Source: Solwaraspora sp. WMMD406
GTDB taxonomy: Bacteria > Actinomycetota > Actinomycetes > Mycobacteriales > Micromonosporaceae
Reading direction: 5' to 3'
NCBI RefSeq assembly: GCF_029626025.1
Contig: NZ_JARUBF010000001.1
Coordinates: 3,038,001-3,102,000 of the forward strand
Length of the DNA stretch: 64,000 bases
This document shows positions 34,001-44,900 of this stretch, in pieces. A program made the translations under genes and the position numbers. The notes below the pieces were generated by a model that did not search any database, had not been told where the DNA came from, and saw only the letters and a program-made list of their open reading frames with translations. Positions within the stretch are counted from its first letter, which is position 1, and the number at the start of each line of letters is the position of its first letter.

Positions 34001-36726
34001 TGACCCGGCTGCTGTTCCGGATCCGGGAGACCTTCGACGTGGAGCTGTCCCTGCCAGCGTTCTACGCGGCACCGAGCCTGGCCGGATGCGCGGCGGCGAT
34101 CGACGCGGCGGCCGGGGCGGCCGACGGCACCGTTCGGTCCGCGCCCGGTGGCGGACCACGTCCCGGCGTGATCGGCCGGCGTGACCGGCGGGCGTTCGCC
34201 ACCGGCGGAGTCGATCGTTCCACGGTCGTGCCGGCAAAGCCGCCAGCTGACCGACCCGAGGTCGGGTCGGTGGCCGCGACGCCGGTGGCGGCGGAACCGT
34301 CGATTCCGCTCACCGAGGACTGGACGCTGTGGCGCACCGTGTGCCTGCGCGGGGCGGGAATGCCGTTCGCGCTGCTCGCCCCGTTGGGTGATCCGGAGTT
34401 GGCCGCCGCGGCCGACGCCGGCGACGACGAGGGGTTCGCCGCGCGCTGGCCGGCCGCGACCCGGCGGCTCTCCCAGGCGCTGTACGCCGCCGCGAAACAC
34501 CCGCAGGTACGCGAGGCGGTGGCGTGGCAGAACCGGCACGCGTTGCGGACCGGCTTCGATTCGCTGATCCGACACGGCCCGCAGCCGGCCTCTCGCAACA
34601 CCAAACACCGCCAGCACGAAGCGCTGGTCGGCAGCTACCTGCAACGCTACTGCGCCAAGAACGACACCATCGGGTTCTTCGGGCCGGTCGGCTGGGCCCG
34701 GTTCCGGTCCGGTGCCGGGCTCAGCCTGTCCGCCGGCCCACTCGCGGCGCGGGCCGTCCATCTCGAAGGGTGGGCGGTCACCGCTCTGCTGGCACCGTAC
34801 GTCGACCGGCTGCGGCCGACCCTGGTCCCTCGGTTGATGCCGTTCCTGGACCTCGTCGGCGACCAGTTGCGGGTCCCGATGGCGCAGCCGGTGCCACTGA
34901 CTCCGACGCAGGCGGCGGTCCTGCGGGCCTGTGACGGGGTCCGCAGCGCTCGGCGGGTGGCCGACGTGCTCGCCGGCGACGGGCTGTCCGTCGCCGAGGT
35001 CTACCAGGTCCTGGCCGAGCTGGCCCAGGCCCAGCGGATCGCCTGGCGGCTGGAGGTGTCGCCGGACGACGTACGGCCCGAGCAGACCATGCGGCGGCTA
35101 CTCACCAGGACCACCGACCCGGCGGACCCGGACGGGGCGGCGGTGCCGGATGGCGCGGTGGACCCGGCGGTGCCGGCGGACCCCGCCGGCTCGGACGGCG
35201 CGGCGGACCCGGACGGCTGCGAGCCGGCCCGCCGGGAGGCCCTGGCCGCCCTGGACGAGCTGGTCGCCGCCCGCGACGCGTTGGCCACAGCGGCCGGCGA
35301 TCCCGACAAGGTGGCCCGGTGCGTCGGTGAGCTGGAAGAGGTCTTCACCCGGCGGACCGGCGCCGCCGCGACCCGCCGGCCGGGCGAGCTCTACGCCGGG
35401 CGGACGATCGCGTACGAGGAGTGCCTGCGCGGCGGTTCGGTGGAGTTCGGCGAGTCCATGCTCGACGGAGTACGCGACGCCTTCGGCATCGTGCTCGACG
35501 CGGCGCAGTGGTTCACCGCGGCGGCGGCGGCCCTGTGGCATCGCCACTTCGTGGACCTGTTCACGGCGCGGGCCACCGAGCGCGGCACGGCCAGCGTGCC
35601 GTTGGCCGAGTTCTGGCTCATCGCCGGAGACCTGATCTTCAACCCGCCGGCCGAACTGGTGGATCCGCTCCAGCGCGCGCTGCGTCAGCGCTGGTCACGG
35701 GTGCTGCGGCTGCCCGCCGGACTCGACCGGATCCAGCTGGACAGCGCCGACCTGCGGGACCGGGCCCGACAGGAGTTCGCCGCCCGGCGACCCGGCTGGC
35801 CGACCGGCGTGCAGCACAGCCCGGACCTGATGATCGCCGGCGACCAGTGGGTGCTCGGCGAGCTGCATCCCGGGGTGAACACCATGCGCTACCACACCTG
35901 GGTGGCGCTCCACCCGGATCCGGACGCACTGCGGGCCCGGCAGCGCCTCGACGTCGGCGGGCCGGCCGTCTATCCCGGTCCGACCGGCGAAGCCGGCGGC
36001 ATTCCCGCCCGGCAGGGCAACGCCCTGGTGTCCGCGCAGGACCTGCGGCTGATGTTCGCGCACGACACCTGCCAGTCCGCGCCGGCCGCGCCGTTGCCGA
36101 TCGGCGCGTGCGACGTGCTCGAACACGGCGGCCGACTCGTCGTGCGTCGCCGCGACGGACAGGTCGAGATGCCGCTGGTGGAAGTACTGGGTGACCTGCT
36201 GGCGGCCGGGGTGGTGCAGCACTTCAAGGTGACCACCGCCCAGGCCGCGTCGACCGGGACCGTACCGGTGCCGACCAGCGGCCAGGGCCGCTCCGGCAAG
36301 CGGGCCGGGCCGGCCACCGAATCGGTGGTGCGCACCCCCCGGGTGACCATCGACCGGCTGGTGGTCAGCCGGCAGGGATGGGCGTACCAGGCCGGCCAGC
36401 TCGACTTCGCCGGCACCGCCGACGAGGCCCGGCGCTACCGGCAGGTACGGGCCTGGGCCCGCCGGCACGACCTGCCCCGGCACGTGTTCCTGCGTACCGA
36501 GGGCGAAGACAAACCGATCTATCTGGATCTGACCAGTCTGGTGTCGATCGACCTGCTGGCCCGGGCGGTTCGCCGCGCCCACCGCAACGTCGGGCCCGGT
36601 GCCCGGGTCGCGGTGACCGAGATGCTGCCCGGACCGGAGCATTTCTGGCTCACCGACGCGGCGGGACGACCCGGTCCGGCGGAACTACGGGTGGTGGCGG
36701 TTCGACGGTCAGGAGGCGGCACGTGA
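31012..36726 (+). CDS. NRPS1: condensation-adenylation-PCP fused to a LanB-like (tRNA-dependent) domain
   Basis: The 1904-residue protein has four parts. A condensation domain (about 1-440) has HHAILDG at 130-136. The adenylation domain (about 455-955) has [12 protein letters not shown] near 605; pocket residues read by eye as D-A-L-W-L-G-G-T-F-K, close to known Val codes. The carrier domain has GLGGNSL with Ser994. From about 1101 to the end is a LanB-type lantibiotic-dehydratase N-terminal fold: [20 protein letters not shown] (from 1209), [20 protein letters not shown], and the closing [17 protein letters not shown]. The C-terminal elimination domain of full LanB enzymes is absent, as in PEARL-type aminoacyl-tRNA ligases. 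GTG 31012 follows GGAGG. Use of aminoacyl-tRNA on a carrier-bound intermediate is inference. Confidence 0.9.
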   Translation: MRYGATPLQRGLIVNSLRDRDAGIDIIQVLLTWPTTLNRAAFEASWHAATARHEVLRTGFRWHPSDGLMQVVEPAATIGIRWRDDWRADDDLDGLLRADRSAAFDPDQAPMARITVLAGTPAPTVLFTFHHAILDGRSLVLLLDEVFTDYLARLTGRSVEHPVRPPFRDFVDWWRGHDLTAAQRFWSGHLVDALPPRPFAGYLGPADLADAAGPAEAGGGPPAAGPPARRASAPRTLTIELTSDESELIRAAATAAGGSVNSLVHAAWGLVRARYAGQPEATLAMTRSCRRDTAPGAGEMIGLLINTVPLHLRIPTGWTVTELVRDVHRRIRQVREHQYAPFTTILEWAGHRPETPLIDSLVVFERRLAQSVLAERHPQLRAAGMRLERLPSYPVTIYVFDEPRMRLLLIHDGNRLLTTAAERILAHFRTVLSTMARQPSALLGTVALDEKTERNPIRRSGPDTDPVPAATIGELFTAVAGRVPNAPALTDGATNLSYQDLAERANRLAWLLREHGVDCDVPVAVALPRGIDLIVALLAVSLAGGAYLSVDPVDPPARTRQLLDDSRATLVITPGWLAAQAAELTRPAPGPPPGRAHPESTAYVSYTSGSTGRPKGVAVPHRAVHRLIDRPTFARLGPGETLLHLAPTAFDASTLEIWGALLTGGRLVVAPPGPVDLATITALIRDHSITLLWLTAGLFHQLVDLDPAALAGVRQVLAGGDVLAPDAVRALSRTRPGLPFVNGYGPTENTTFTTCHVTTTTEGVGDRVPIGTPIQRTSVVVLDETGAPVPVGVVGELYTGGDGLARGYLNHPAATADRFVPDPFAATPGSRLYRTGDLVRWRADGVLEFIGRADEQVKIRGYRVEPGEVAAVLRGHPQVTDAVVVVRGDGAQRHLVGYVTAAPDTLTATDLREYAARRLAGHLVPSRFAVLTRWPLTANGKVDRSALPPASLPTGAFVPPRTRTERELAGLWRDVLTVERVGVEDDFFGLGGNSLGLTRLLFRIRETFDVELSLPAFYAAPSLAGCAAAIDAAAGAADGTVRSAPGGGPRPGVIGRRDRRAFATGGVDRSTVVPAKPPADRPEVGSVAATPVAAEPSIPLTEDWTLWRTVCLRGAGMPFALLAPLGDPELAAAADAGDDEGFAARWPAATRRLSQALYAAAKHPQVREAVAWQNRHALRTGFDSLIRHGPQPASRNTKHRQHEALVGSYLQRYCAKNDTIGFFGPVGWARFRSGAGLSLSAGPLAARAVHLEGWAVTALLAPYVDRLRPTLVPRLMPFLDLVGDQLRVPMAQPVPLTPTQAAVLRACDGVRSARRVADVLAGDGLSVAEVYQVLAELAQAQRIAWRLEVSPDDVRPEQTMRRLLTRTTDPADPDGAAVPDGAVDPAVPADPAGSDGAADPDGCEPARREALAALDELVAARDALATAAGDPDKVARCVGELEEVFTRRTGAAATRRPGELYAGRTIAYEECLRGGSVEFGESMLDGVRDAFGIVLDAAQWFTAAAAALWHRHFVDLFTARATERGTASVPLAEFWLIAGDLIFNPPAELVDPLQRALRQRWSRVLRLPAGLDRIQLDSADLRDRARQEFAARRPGWPTGVQHSPDLMIAGDQWVLGELHPGVNTMRYHTWVALHPDPDALRARQRLDVGGPAVYPGPTGEAGGIPARQGNALVSAQDLRLMFAHDTCQSAPAAPLPIGACDVLEHGGRLVVRRRDGQVEMPLVEVLGDLLAAGVVQHFKVTTAQAASTGTVPVPTSGQGRSGKRAGPATESVVRTPRVTIDRLVVSRQGWAYQAGQLDFAGTADEARRYRQVRAWARRHDLPRHVFLRTEGEDKPIYLDLTSLVSIDLLARAVRRAHRNVGPGARVAVTEMLPGPEHFWLTDAAGRPGPAELRVVAVRRSGGGT

Positions 36727-39700
36727 GCGAGACGTACGAATTCCCCGCGTCGTTCGGGCAGCGGCGCCTGTGGCTGCTCGACCGGATCGACCCGGGCCTG
36801 CCCACGTACAACGTGCCGTGGGCGATCCAACTGAGCGGGCCGCTCGACCCGGCGGCCCTGCACCGGGCGCTGACCGCTGCCCTGGCCCGGCACGAGGCAC
36901 TGCGTACGGTGTTCCGGGAGTCGGCAGACCGGCCGGGCCAGCCGGTCCAGGTCGTCGCCGACACGGCCGACCTTCCCTGGCGTACGGTCGACCTGACCGG
37001 TGAGGCCGACCCGGCCGCCGCCGCGCGTCGACGCGCCGAGCGGATGGCCCGCACCCAGTTCGATCTGCGGACCGGACCGCTGCTGCGGGCGGAACTGCTG
37101 CGGCTCGCCCCGGACGAGCACGTGCTGCTGGTCGTCTACCACCACATCGTCGCCGACGGCTGGTCGCTGCGGATCCTCGTCCGGCAGATGATCGACGACT
37201 ACGCCGGCCGGCCGGTGCCCGAACCACCCATCCAGTACGCCGACTTCGCGGTGTGGCAAGCCGAACAGGCGCGGCGGGCCGAGCCGGCCGAGGCCGATCA
37301 GCGGGCCGAGCCCGCCAAGACCGATCAGCGGGCCGAGCCCGCCGAGGCCGATCAGCGGGCCGAGCCCGCCCAGACCGACCGGTCCGCCGGGACGGTTGAG
37401 CCGAGCGACGGCTGGCAGCGCGCGGAGCGGTACTGGTCGACCGAACTGGCCGGGGCCGACCCGGTGCTGGCCCTGCCGACCGAACGGGTCCGGCCGCAGC
37501 AGCCGTCGCTGCGCGGTGACACGCTGCCGTTCGCCGTCGCCGACGAGGAAGCCGAGCGGCTGCGGCGATTCGCCCGCGAGCACGGGGTCAGCCTCTTCAC
37601 CGTCCTGCTGGCCGGCTTCGCCGTCACCCTGGCCCGCCTCGCCGGCCGCGACGACCTGCTCGTCGGGGTGCCGGTGGCCGGCCGGGAACAACCCGAAACC
37701 GAGCAGGTCGTCGGCCTGTTCATGAACACCCTGCCGGTACGGCTGCGGCCTCGGTCGGCGCAGGATTTCGCCACCCTGCTGACGCAGGTCCGGGACACCG
37801 TCGCCGGCGCGCTCGCCCACCAGCAGGTGCCGTTCGAACGGATCGTCGAGATCTGCCGGGCACCCCGGGAACTGGCCAGTTCCCCGCTCACCCAGGTGAT
37901 GTTCCAACTCGAGGAACTACCGGGCGGAGCCGAGGTCGACGGGCTGCGGTGGCGGCCGGAAATGCTCGACAACGGCGGCGCCAAACTCGACCTCACCCTG
38001 ATGATGGTCGACGACGCCGACGGGCTCACCGGCCGACTGATCTACGCCACCGACCTGTTCGACGCCGCCTGGGCCGGGCGCTTCGTCGACCTGCTGCGGA
38101 CGGTGCTGCACGCCGCCGTACGGGCACCCGGGCGCAGCCTCGGCGACCTGCCGCTGCTGCCGGCGGCCGATCTGTCCACCGTGACCGTCGACTGGGCTAC
38201 CGGACCGCAGCTACCGGCGGGCCCGCCGACCGCCATCGAGATGCTGGCCGACGCCTGGCCCACCGACGAACCCGCCCGGATCGCCGGGGCGCTGCGCCGC
38301 CTCGGCGTCGGGCCGGAGGACCGGGTCGGGCTCTGTCTGCCCCGCGACGACCGGCTGATCCCGGCGCTGCTCGGCATCTGGTGGGCCGGAGCCGGCTACG
38401 TGCCGCTCGACCCGGACCATCCGCCGGCCCGGACGGCCATGATGATCGCCGACGCCGGGGTCGACGTGGTCCTCGGCACCGGCCAACCGCCGCCGGGACT
38501 GGCCGACGCGCCACGGGTGCGCCTCGTCGACCTCGACGACGCGCTCGTCGCCGAACCGGTGCCGCGCCAGCCGATTCCCGCCACCGCTGCGGCGTACACG
38601 ATTTTCACGTCCGGGTCGACCGGCCGGCCCAAGGGCGTGACCGTCGACCAGGGCAACGTGGCCGCGCTGCTGACAGCGTTCGGCGCACTGCTGCCGATCG
38701 GACCCGCCGACCATCTCGTCGCGGTCACCACCGTGGCCTTCGACATCTCCGTACTCGAACTGCTGCTGCCGCTGGTGTGCCGGGCGCGGGTCACCGTCGC
38801 CGATGCCGGCACCGTCGCCGACGCCGCCGCGCTGCGTCGACTGGTGGAACGTACCGGCGCGACCGTCCTGCAGGCGACCCCGGCGACCTGGCGGGCCCTG
38901 CTGACCACCGGCGGTGTGCCGGCCGGCGTCCGGCTGCGGATCTGCGGCGGCGAGGCAATGCCCCGGGACCTGGCCGACGCGCTGCTCACCGACGACGCGC
39001 AGCTGTGGAACGTCTACGGTCCGACCGAGACGACCGTCTGGTCCACCGCCGCCGTTGTCGCCCCGGACGGCCCCGTCCTGGTCGGCACCCCGATCCCCGG
39101 GACCCGGTGCTACGTGCTGGACGACCGTCTGCAGCCGGTGCCGCCCGGCGTGGTCGGCGAGGTCTTTCTGGGCGGGGCGGGCGTGGCCAGAGGCTATCAA
39201 CGGCAACCGGGACGTACCGCCGAACGGTTCGTCCCGGATCCCTTCTCCACCAGCGGCGGACGGCTCTACGCCACCGGCGACCTCGCCCGCTGGCGCACCG
39301 ACGGCACTCTGGAACTACTCGGCCGAGCCGACCACCAGGTCAAGATCCGTGGCTTCCGGATCGAGCCCGGCGAGATCGAAGTGGTGCTGCGGTCCTGCCC
39401 CGGCGTGACCGACGCGGTGGTGACCGTCACCGGCGGGCCGGACCCCCGGCTGGTCGCGTACGTGGTCGGCGACGACCGGCAGGTCCGGGGATGGCTCACC
39501 GAGCGACTGCCCGGCTACCTCGTGCCGGCCGCCGTGGTGACGATCGCCGCCCTACCCCGGACCGCGAACGGGAAACTGGACCGGGCCGCGCTGCCCGCGC
39601 CGGACTGGTCGGCCGGAGCACCGACCCGCGCCGCGAGCACCGACACCGAACGGCACCTGGTCGGCCTCTGGCAGGAACTGCTCGGGCTGACCGAGGCACC

Positions 39701-39956
39701 CGGCGTGGACGCCAACTTCTTCGCCCTCGGCGGGCATTCGCTGACAGCGACCGCGTTGATCGCCCGGATCGGCACGGACCTGCGGGTGGACGTGCCGCTG
39801 CGCACCCTGTTCCGGGGCCCGACCATCGCCGAGTTGGCGCGGGCGGTCGACGAGCAGGCCGCCAGCGGCAGCGACCCGATCCGCCCGATCGGCAGCGGCC
39901 TGGCCGACCTCGACGACGACGAACTGGACGACCTGCTGCAGGAGCTGATGCGGTGA
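36723..39956 (+). CDS. NRPS2: single condensation-adenylation-PCP module, predicted Gly
   Basis: The 1077-residue module starts at GTG 36723, overlapping the NRPS1 stop as GTGA. The condensation domain (about 1-455) has HHIVADG at 140-146 and an inserted four-copy repeat at 185-220. The adenylation domain has [15 protein letters not shown] from 625 and YGPTETTVW; pocket residues read as D-I-L-Q-I-G-V-V-W-K, very close to the Gly code DILQLGLIWK. Its N-terminal edge is short: the segment normally carrying the LTYxEL motif is missing between [17 protein letters not shown] and the previous domain. The PCP Ser is 1006 in LGGHSLTAT. The tail [18 protein letters not shown] is acidic and may be a docking helix, since a similar linker follows the first PCP of NRPS3. 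Confidence 0.93.
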   Translation: MSETYEFPASFGQRRLWLLDRIDPGLPTYNVPWAIQLSGPLDPAALHRALTAALARHEALRTVFRESADRPGQPVQVVADTADLPWRTVDLTGEADPAAAARRRAERMARTQFDLRTGPLLRAELLRLAPDEHVLLVVYHHIVADGWSLRILVRQMIDDYAGRPVPEPPIQYADFAVWQAEQARRAEPAEADQRAEPAKTDQRAEPAEADQRAEPAQTDRSAGTVEPSDGWQRAERYWSTELAGADPVLALPTERVRPQQPSLRGDTLPFAVADEEAERLRRFAREHGVSLFTVLLAGFAVTLARLAGRDDLLVGVPVAGREQPETEQVVGLFMNTLPVRLRPRSAQDFATLLTQVRDTVAGALAHQQVPFERIVEICRAPRELASSPLTQVMFQLEELPGGAEVDGLRWRPEMLDNGGAKLDLTLMMVDDADGLTGRLIYATDLFDAAWAGRFVDLLRTVLHAAVRAPGRSLGDLPLLPAADLSTVTVDWATGPQLPAGPPTAIEMLADAWPTDEPARIAGALRRLGVGPEDRVGLCLPRDDRLIPALLGIWWAGAGYVPLDPDHPPARTAMMIADAGVDVVLGTGQPPPGLADAPRVRLVDLDDALVAEPVPRQPIPATAAAYTIFTSGSTGRPKGVTVDQGNVAALLTAFGALLPIGPADHLVAVTTVAFDISVLELLLPLVCRARVTVADAGTVADAAALRRLVERTGATVLQATPATWRALLTTGGVPAGVRLRICGGEAMPRDLADALLTDDAQLWNVYGPTETTVWSTAAVVAPDGPVLVGTPIPGTRCYVLDDRLQPVPPGVVGEVFLGGAGVARGYQRQPGRTAERFVPDPFSTSGGRLYATGDLARWRTDGTLELLGRADHQVKIRGFRIEPGEIEVVLRSCPGVTDAVVTVTGGPDPRLVAYVVGDDRQVRGWLTERLPGYLVPAAVVTIAALPRTANGKLDRAALPAPDWSAGAPTRAASTDTERHLVGLWQELLGLTEAPGVDANFFALGGHSLTATALIARIGTDLRVDVPLRTLFRGPTIAELARAVDEQAASGSDPIRPIGSGLADLDDDELDDLLQELMR
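37275..37382 (+). repeat. 27-bp minisatellite (four copies) inside the NRPS2 condensation domain
   Basis: Four in-frame copies of a 27-base unit at 37275, 37302, 37329 and 37356 encode RAEPAEADQ-type nonapeptides (RAEPA[E/K/Q][A/T]D[Q/R]). They sit in the loop between the two halves of the condensation domain, after [12 protein letters not shown] and before the RYWSTELAG helix. Copy number probably varies among strains. Confidence 0.92.
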
Positions 39957-41278
39957 ACGCCGGACGAACGGCCGGCCACGGGCAGCGGGCGGCGATCATC
40001 GGCGCCGGACTGACCGGCTCACTGCTGGCCAGCTACCTGGCCCGGCGGGGCTGGCAGGTCGACGTCTACGAACGCCGCGACGACCCGCGCGAGGTCGCCG
40101 GTGCCGGTGGACGATCGATCAACCTTGGGCTGTCCGCGCGGGGCATGGCCGCGCTGCGGGAGATCGGCCTGCTCGATCCGGTGCTGCGCCGCTGCGTGCC
40201 GATGCGCGGCCGGTACGTACACGACCCCGACGGAACGTTGAGCTTCCAGCCGTACGGGACCCGCTCGGGTGAGGTGCTGCACTCGATCCTGCGACAGGAC
40301 CTCAACGAACTGCTGATCGGATACGCCGAAGGCCATCCACAGGTGCGTTTCTCGTTCCGGCACGCGTTGACCGAACTGGACGCGGCCGACGGGCTGCTGT
40401 CGTTCGCGAACGGGCAGCAGGCCCGCGCGGACCTGGTCGTCGGCGCGGACGGTGCCCACTCGACAGTGCGTGACCTGCTGCAACGGCAGGGGCACGTGCG
40501 CAGCACGGTGGACGTGTTGGAGTGGGGCTACAAGGAACTCACCATCCCCGCCGCCGACGACGGCTCCGCCCGTACCCCCCTGCGGGGTCTGCATGTCTGG
40601 CCCGGCGGCGGCGACGGACTGATGGTGGCCCACCCCAACGTGGAGAACTCGCTGACGGCCACGATGTTCCTGCCGATGCCGACGCTGGCCCGGCTCGACA
40701 CCGAGACCGCCGTGCACGCCTTCCTCGACGACGGGTTTCCGGACACCGCCGCGCTGATGCCGGACCGCGCCGCCGAGTGGCTGGCGCATCCGGTCGGCAA
40801 GCTGGTCACCGTCCGGGCCGAACCGTGGCGGTACGGGCAGTCGGTGGTCCTGGTCGGTGACGCGGCGCACGCCGTCTACCCCTTTTACGGCCAGGGCATG
40901 AACTCCTGCTTCGAGGACTGCTCGTTGCTGGCCGGTTGCCTGGACCGGTTCCCGGCCGACCGGGGCGCGGCGCTGGCCGAATACCAGCGGCTGCGCAAGC
41001 GGCACACCGACGTGCTCGCCGAGCTGTCGGAACGCAACTTCGTCGAGTTGCGTGACCGAATCCGGTCGCCGTGGTTCCGGGCCCGCAAACGGGCTGATCT
41101 GGTGCTGCACCGGATGCTCGGATCGGCCTGGTTGCCGCTCTACACCATGATCTCCCACCGCACCATCCCGTACGCGGATGCGCTGCGGCGGGCCCGGCGG
41201 CAGGACGCGGCGCTGCTCACCGCGGTGGTCCTGACCCTGGGCAGCGCCACCGGACTGCTCACCCTGCTGATCCGCTGA
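39953..41278 (+). CDS. Kynurenine 3-monooxygenase-like FAD hydroxylase
   Basis: The 441-residue flavoprotein has an FAD-binding AAIIGAGLTGSLLASYLARRG, the KMO-typical GRSINLGLSARGMAALRE and VPMRGRYVHDPDG, VVGADGAHSTVRDLL, and GDAAHAVYPFYGQGMNSCFED. These match kynurenine 3-monooxygenases closely, including the C-terminal hydrophobic segment (TAVVLTLGSATGLLTLLIR) that anchors or shapes KMO. GTG 39953 overlaps the NRPS2 stop as GTGA. No tryptophan dioxygenase, formamidase or kynureninase is present in the window, so the substrate could be kynurenine from primary metabolism or a carrier-bound aromatic residue. In sibiromycin- and anthramycin-type pathways a KMO makes 3-hydroxykynurenine. Confidence 0.88.
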   Translation: MNAGRTAGHGQRAAIIGAGLTGSLLASYLARRGWQVDVYERRDDPREVAGAGGRSINLGLSARGMAALREIGLLDPVLRRCVPMRGRYVHDPDGTLSFQPYGTRSGEVLHSILRQDLNELLIGYAEGHPQVRFSFRHALTELDAADGLLSFANGQQARADLVVGADGAHSTVRDLLQRQGHVRSTVDVLEWGYKELTIPAADDGSARTPLRGLHVWPGGGDGLMVAHPNVENSLTATMFLPMPTLARLDTETAVHAFLDDGFPDTAALMPDRAAEWLAHPVGKLVTVRAEPWRYGQSVVLVGDAAHAVYPFYGQGMNSCFEDCSLLAGCLDRFPADRGAALAEYQRLRKRHTDVLAELSERNFVELRDRIRSPWFRARKRADLVLHRMLGSAWLPLYTMISHRTIPYADALRRARRQDAALLTAVVLTLGSATGLLTLLIR

Positions 41279-41311
41279 CCCATCGGCTCCCACCTGCGGC
41301 AAGGACCCCTG

Positions 41312-41971
41312 ATGTTGACCTACCCGGTTGACCCCTCGTACACCCTCATCGAAGTGGCGGATCTCGATCGGGATCCGCTCCCTGAGGCGGTGCGCGCCCA
41401 CCAGGCGTCGCTCCGCGCCGTCGTGACCTGGGCGCGGGAGTACCTGTGCCGCCCGCATCCGGACCTCGGTCGCACCGGCAACGTCTGCCCGTACGCGCAG
41501 ACCGCCCTCGACCGTGGCACCTTCTACCTGACCGTGCAGCCCGGTACCGACCCGGACCTGTCGGTCGTCGCCGGCCGGCTCGGCGTCTACCGGGACTGGT
41601 TCCGGCTGCTGGCCGACCAGGCCGGCAGTTCGCGGATGTACTGCACCATCCTGATGGTGCTGCCCGAACTGCCGTCCGGCCGCGCCAGCGCCGTCGTCGA
41701 CTACCTGCAGGACCAACTCAAAGGCGAGTACGTCGCCCAGGGCCTGATGATCGGCGAGTTCCACGACGGCCCACCCGACAAAGGCGGCCTGTGGAATCCG
41801 GACCTGCGGCCGCTGCGCAGCCCGGTTCCCATCCTGGCGATCCGGCACATGGTGCCCACCGACTACCTGTTCCTGGAGTCCGACCCGGCGCACGTATCGA
41901 CCTATCTGCGGCTCTACCGCGACCAGGTGCCGGCGCACCTGCGGCGGCGGGTCTTCGGGGCCGTGTCGTGA
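41312..41971 (+). CDS. DUF6875-like protein of unknown function in the NRPS operon
   Basis: The 219-residue soluble protein has WAREYLCRPHPDLGRTGNVCPYAQTALDRG near residues 29-58, then YRDWFRLLADQAG, GEYVAQGLMIGEFHDGPP and SPVPILAIRHMVPTDYLFL. This looks like the DUF6875 group, often seen beside NRPS and PKS genes; I name it from memory with moderate confidence. No metal or nucleotide motif is clear, apart from conserved Cys in VCPY and a His-Asp pair in EFHDG. ATG 41312 lies 33 bases after the hydroxylase stop, and its stop overlaps the NRPS3 start as GTGA. It could be a tailoring or accessory protein; the chemistry is unknown. Confidence 0.7.
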   Translation: MLTYPVDPSYTLIEVADLDRDPLPEAVRAHQASLRAVVTWAREYLCRPHPDLGRTGNVCPYAQTALDRGTFYLTVQPGTDPDLSVVAGRLGVYRDWFRLLADQAGSSRMYCTILMVLPELPSGRASAVVDYLQDQLKGEYVAQGLMIGEFHDGPPDKGGLWNPDLRPLRSPVPILAIRHMVPTDYLFLESDPAHVSTYLRLYRDQVPAHLRRRVFGAVS

Positions 41972-44900
41972 CCCAGATCGATCGGCTGACGCGACAGCAG
42001 AAGCAGGCGTTGCTGGCCCGTACCCTCGGTGGCGACCGGCCGGCCCGGACGTCCGACACCAGGCCGATGTCGTTCGCCCAGGAGCGGATGTGGTTCCTGG
42101 AAAGCCTCGATCCCGGTCGACCGACCTACACGATGCCGTTCGCGCAGCGGCTGCGCGGCCCGGTCCGGGTGGATCTGCTGCAACGTGCCGTGGACGACGT
42201 GGTGGCCCGGCACGCCGCGTTGCGGACCACGTTCGACGCGGCCGGTGGCGTCGCGGCGCAACGGATCGCCGCGTCGCTGACGGTGCCGGTCCGGGTGGTC
42301 CGGGTCGCCGACGAGGCGGCCGCGCACGAGTTCGTCACCGAGGTCGCCGCGCGACCGTTCGACCTGGCACGCGGCCCCCTGCTGCGGGTGACGCTGATCG
42401 AGTTCGCCGCCGACGAACACCTGCTGCTGATCGTCCTGCATCACCTGGTCGGCGACGCCGCGTCGTACGAGATCCTGCTGGACGAGCTGTCCTGCTGCTA
42501 CCGGGCATGCCTCGACGGCGACCAACCGCGACTGCCGGACCTACCCATCCAGTACGCCGACTACGCCGCCTGGCAACGCGACCAGCTGCGCGGTGCCGAG
42601 TTGGACCGCCACCTCGACTACTGGACCGGACACCTGGCCGGTGCGCCGCCGGTGCTGGAGCTGCCGGGCGACCTGCCCCGCCCGGCGGTCGCCAGCGGTG
42701 CCGGCGCGATCCATCAGCGCGACGTCGCTGCCGATCTCGGCGACGCCTTCCGGACGTTGTGCCGCGACGCCGAAGTGACCCTGTTCATGGGGCTGCTCGC
42801 CGTCTACCAGGTGGTGCTGTCGCGGTGGGCGGCGACGACCGAGGTCGTGGTCGGCACCCCGGTGTCCGGGCGCGGTCGCGCCGAAACCCAGCCGTTGATC
42901 GGGCTGTTCGTCAACACGCTCGCCCTGCGTACCTCGTTGGGCGACGACCCGACCTTCCGGCAGTTGCTGGACCGGGTCCGCGAGACCACGTTGGACGCGC
43001 TGACCCACCAGGAGCTGCCGTTCGAGAAACTCGTCGAGGTCCTGGCTCCGGAGCGGAGTCTGGCCCACGCCCCGGTCTGCCAGGCCCAGCTGGTGTTCCA
43101 GGCCGGTGATCCGCCCCGGATCGACCTGCCGGGGGTGCGGGTCAGTCCGGTGCTGGTCGACACCGGCACCGCCAAGGTGGACGTCACCCTGTACGCCGAG
43201 GCCCGCCCGGCCGGGGACATCGCGCTGGTCTGCGAGTACCGGACCGACTTGTTCACCGAGGACTGGGCGGCCCGGTTCCTCGACTGTGTGCAGACGGTGC
43301 TCGCGGCGGCGGTCGCTGATCCGTCGACCCGGATCGCGGACCTGCCGCTGGTGACCGGAGCCAGGCTGGCCGAGGCGCTGCCGACCGTACCGGCGGCCAG
43401 CCCGCCAGCTGCGGACCGGCCGGCTGGTGCCGCGACCCAGAACGGTCGTCCCGGCCCGGTCGACGGCGACGACACCCCGGCCACCGCGCTGGACCTGCTA
43501 CGCCGACGCGGTCGCGGGCCGCAGACCGACGAACTGCTGTCCCGGGCGGCCCGAATCGGTGCCGCGCTGCGCCGGCACGGCGTCGGACCGGAGACCCGGG
43601 TCGGGTTGTGCCTGCGTCGTGGCCCGGACACCGTCGCCGGTCTGCTCGGCATCTGGCACGCCGGCGGCCAGTACGTGCCGCTCGACCCGAATTTTCCGGC
43701 CGCCCGGCTGGCCGCGATGGCCGCCGACGCGGACCTGCGGCACCTGGTCACCGAATCCGGGCTCGCCGAGCTGGCCGGCCAGATCGCTCCCACCGCCCAC
43801 AACCTGCACCTGGACGAACTGTTCGCCGGCCCGGCGGCCGCCTCCGCGCCGCCGGCAGACCCGGTCGCGGCACCCGGTCCAGAGTCGCTGACCGACCCGG
43901 TCGCGGTGCCCGGCACCGCCGCCGCGTACACCATTTTCACCTCCGGTTCGACGGGGCGGCCGAAGGGAGTGACGATCCCGCACTCCGCCGTCGTCAACCT
44001 GATCGAGTCGTTCGCGGCGGCGCTGCCGCTGACCGAGGCGGACTGCCTGGTCGCGGTGACCACCATCTCGTTCGACATCGCCGTCCTGGAACTCCTGCTG
44101 CCGCTGCGCCAAGGCGCCCGGCTGGTCGTCGCCGACGCCCGGCAGTCCGCCGACCCGGACGAGCTGCGGGAGTTGCTCCGCAGCAGCGGCGCCACCGCGA
44201 TGCAGGCCACCCCGGCGACCTGGCAGATGCTGCGGGACACCGGGGGAGTGCCGGCCCGGCTGCGGCTGCGGCTGTGTGGCGGCGAGGCGCTGCCGCCGGA
44301 TCTGGCAGCCGCGCTGACCGGACCGGACGTCGAACTCTGGAACGTGTACGGACCCACCGAGACCACGGTCTGGTCGGCGGCCGGCCGGGTCGTCGCGGGC
44401 GCGCCGGTGGTGATCGGGCCGCCGATCGCCGCCACCCGGCTGTACGTACTCGACAGCCGGCTACGGCCGGTGCCACGTGGGGTGCCCGGAGAGCTGTACA
44501 TCGGCGGGGCCGGAGTCGCCCGGGGGTACCACGACCGGCCCGCGCTGACCGCCGACCGGTTCCGGCCCGACCCGTACGGTGCCGCCGGTGAGCGGATGTA
44601 CGCCACCGGCGACCGGGCCCGTCAGCGACCCGACGGCACCCTGGAACTGCTCGGCCGTACCGACCATCAGGTCAAGATCCGGGGCTTCCGGGTGGAGCTG
44701 GGCGAGATCGAGGCGGTCCTGACCGACCACGCGGCGATCACCCAGGCCGCCGTCGCCGTCGTGGACGAGCAGCTCGCCGGGTACGTCGTGCCTGCCGTCG
44801 GCGACGTGCCCCCGGACGATCTGCTCGACCACCTCCGGCTGCGGCTGCCGGAATACATGGTGCCGGCCACCGTCGTGGCGCTGCCGGCGCTGCCCCGTAC

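Noticed and set aside
30991-34761. Minus-strand open frame of 1256 codons opposite NRPS1
   Set aside because: It is the antisense of canonical NRPS domains with clear motifs; composition is Gly/Arg/Gln-rich without domains, a known high-GC artefact.
34312-36726. NRPS1 tail as a lantibiotic dehydratase making dehydroamino acids from a ribosomal precursor
   Set aside because: No elimination domain, precursor peptide, LanC cyclase or protease gene is visible; fusion to a PCP argues for a role in the NRPS line.
40019-41938. Minus-strand frame opposite the hydroxylase and DUF6875-like gene
   Set aside because: The plus strand has complete KMO motifs and coupled starts; the antisense frame shows no family signature.
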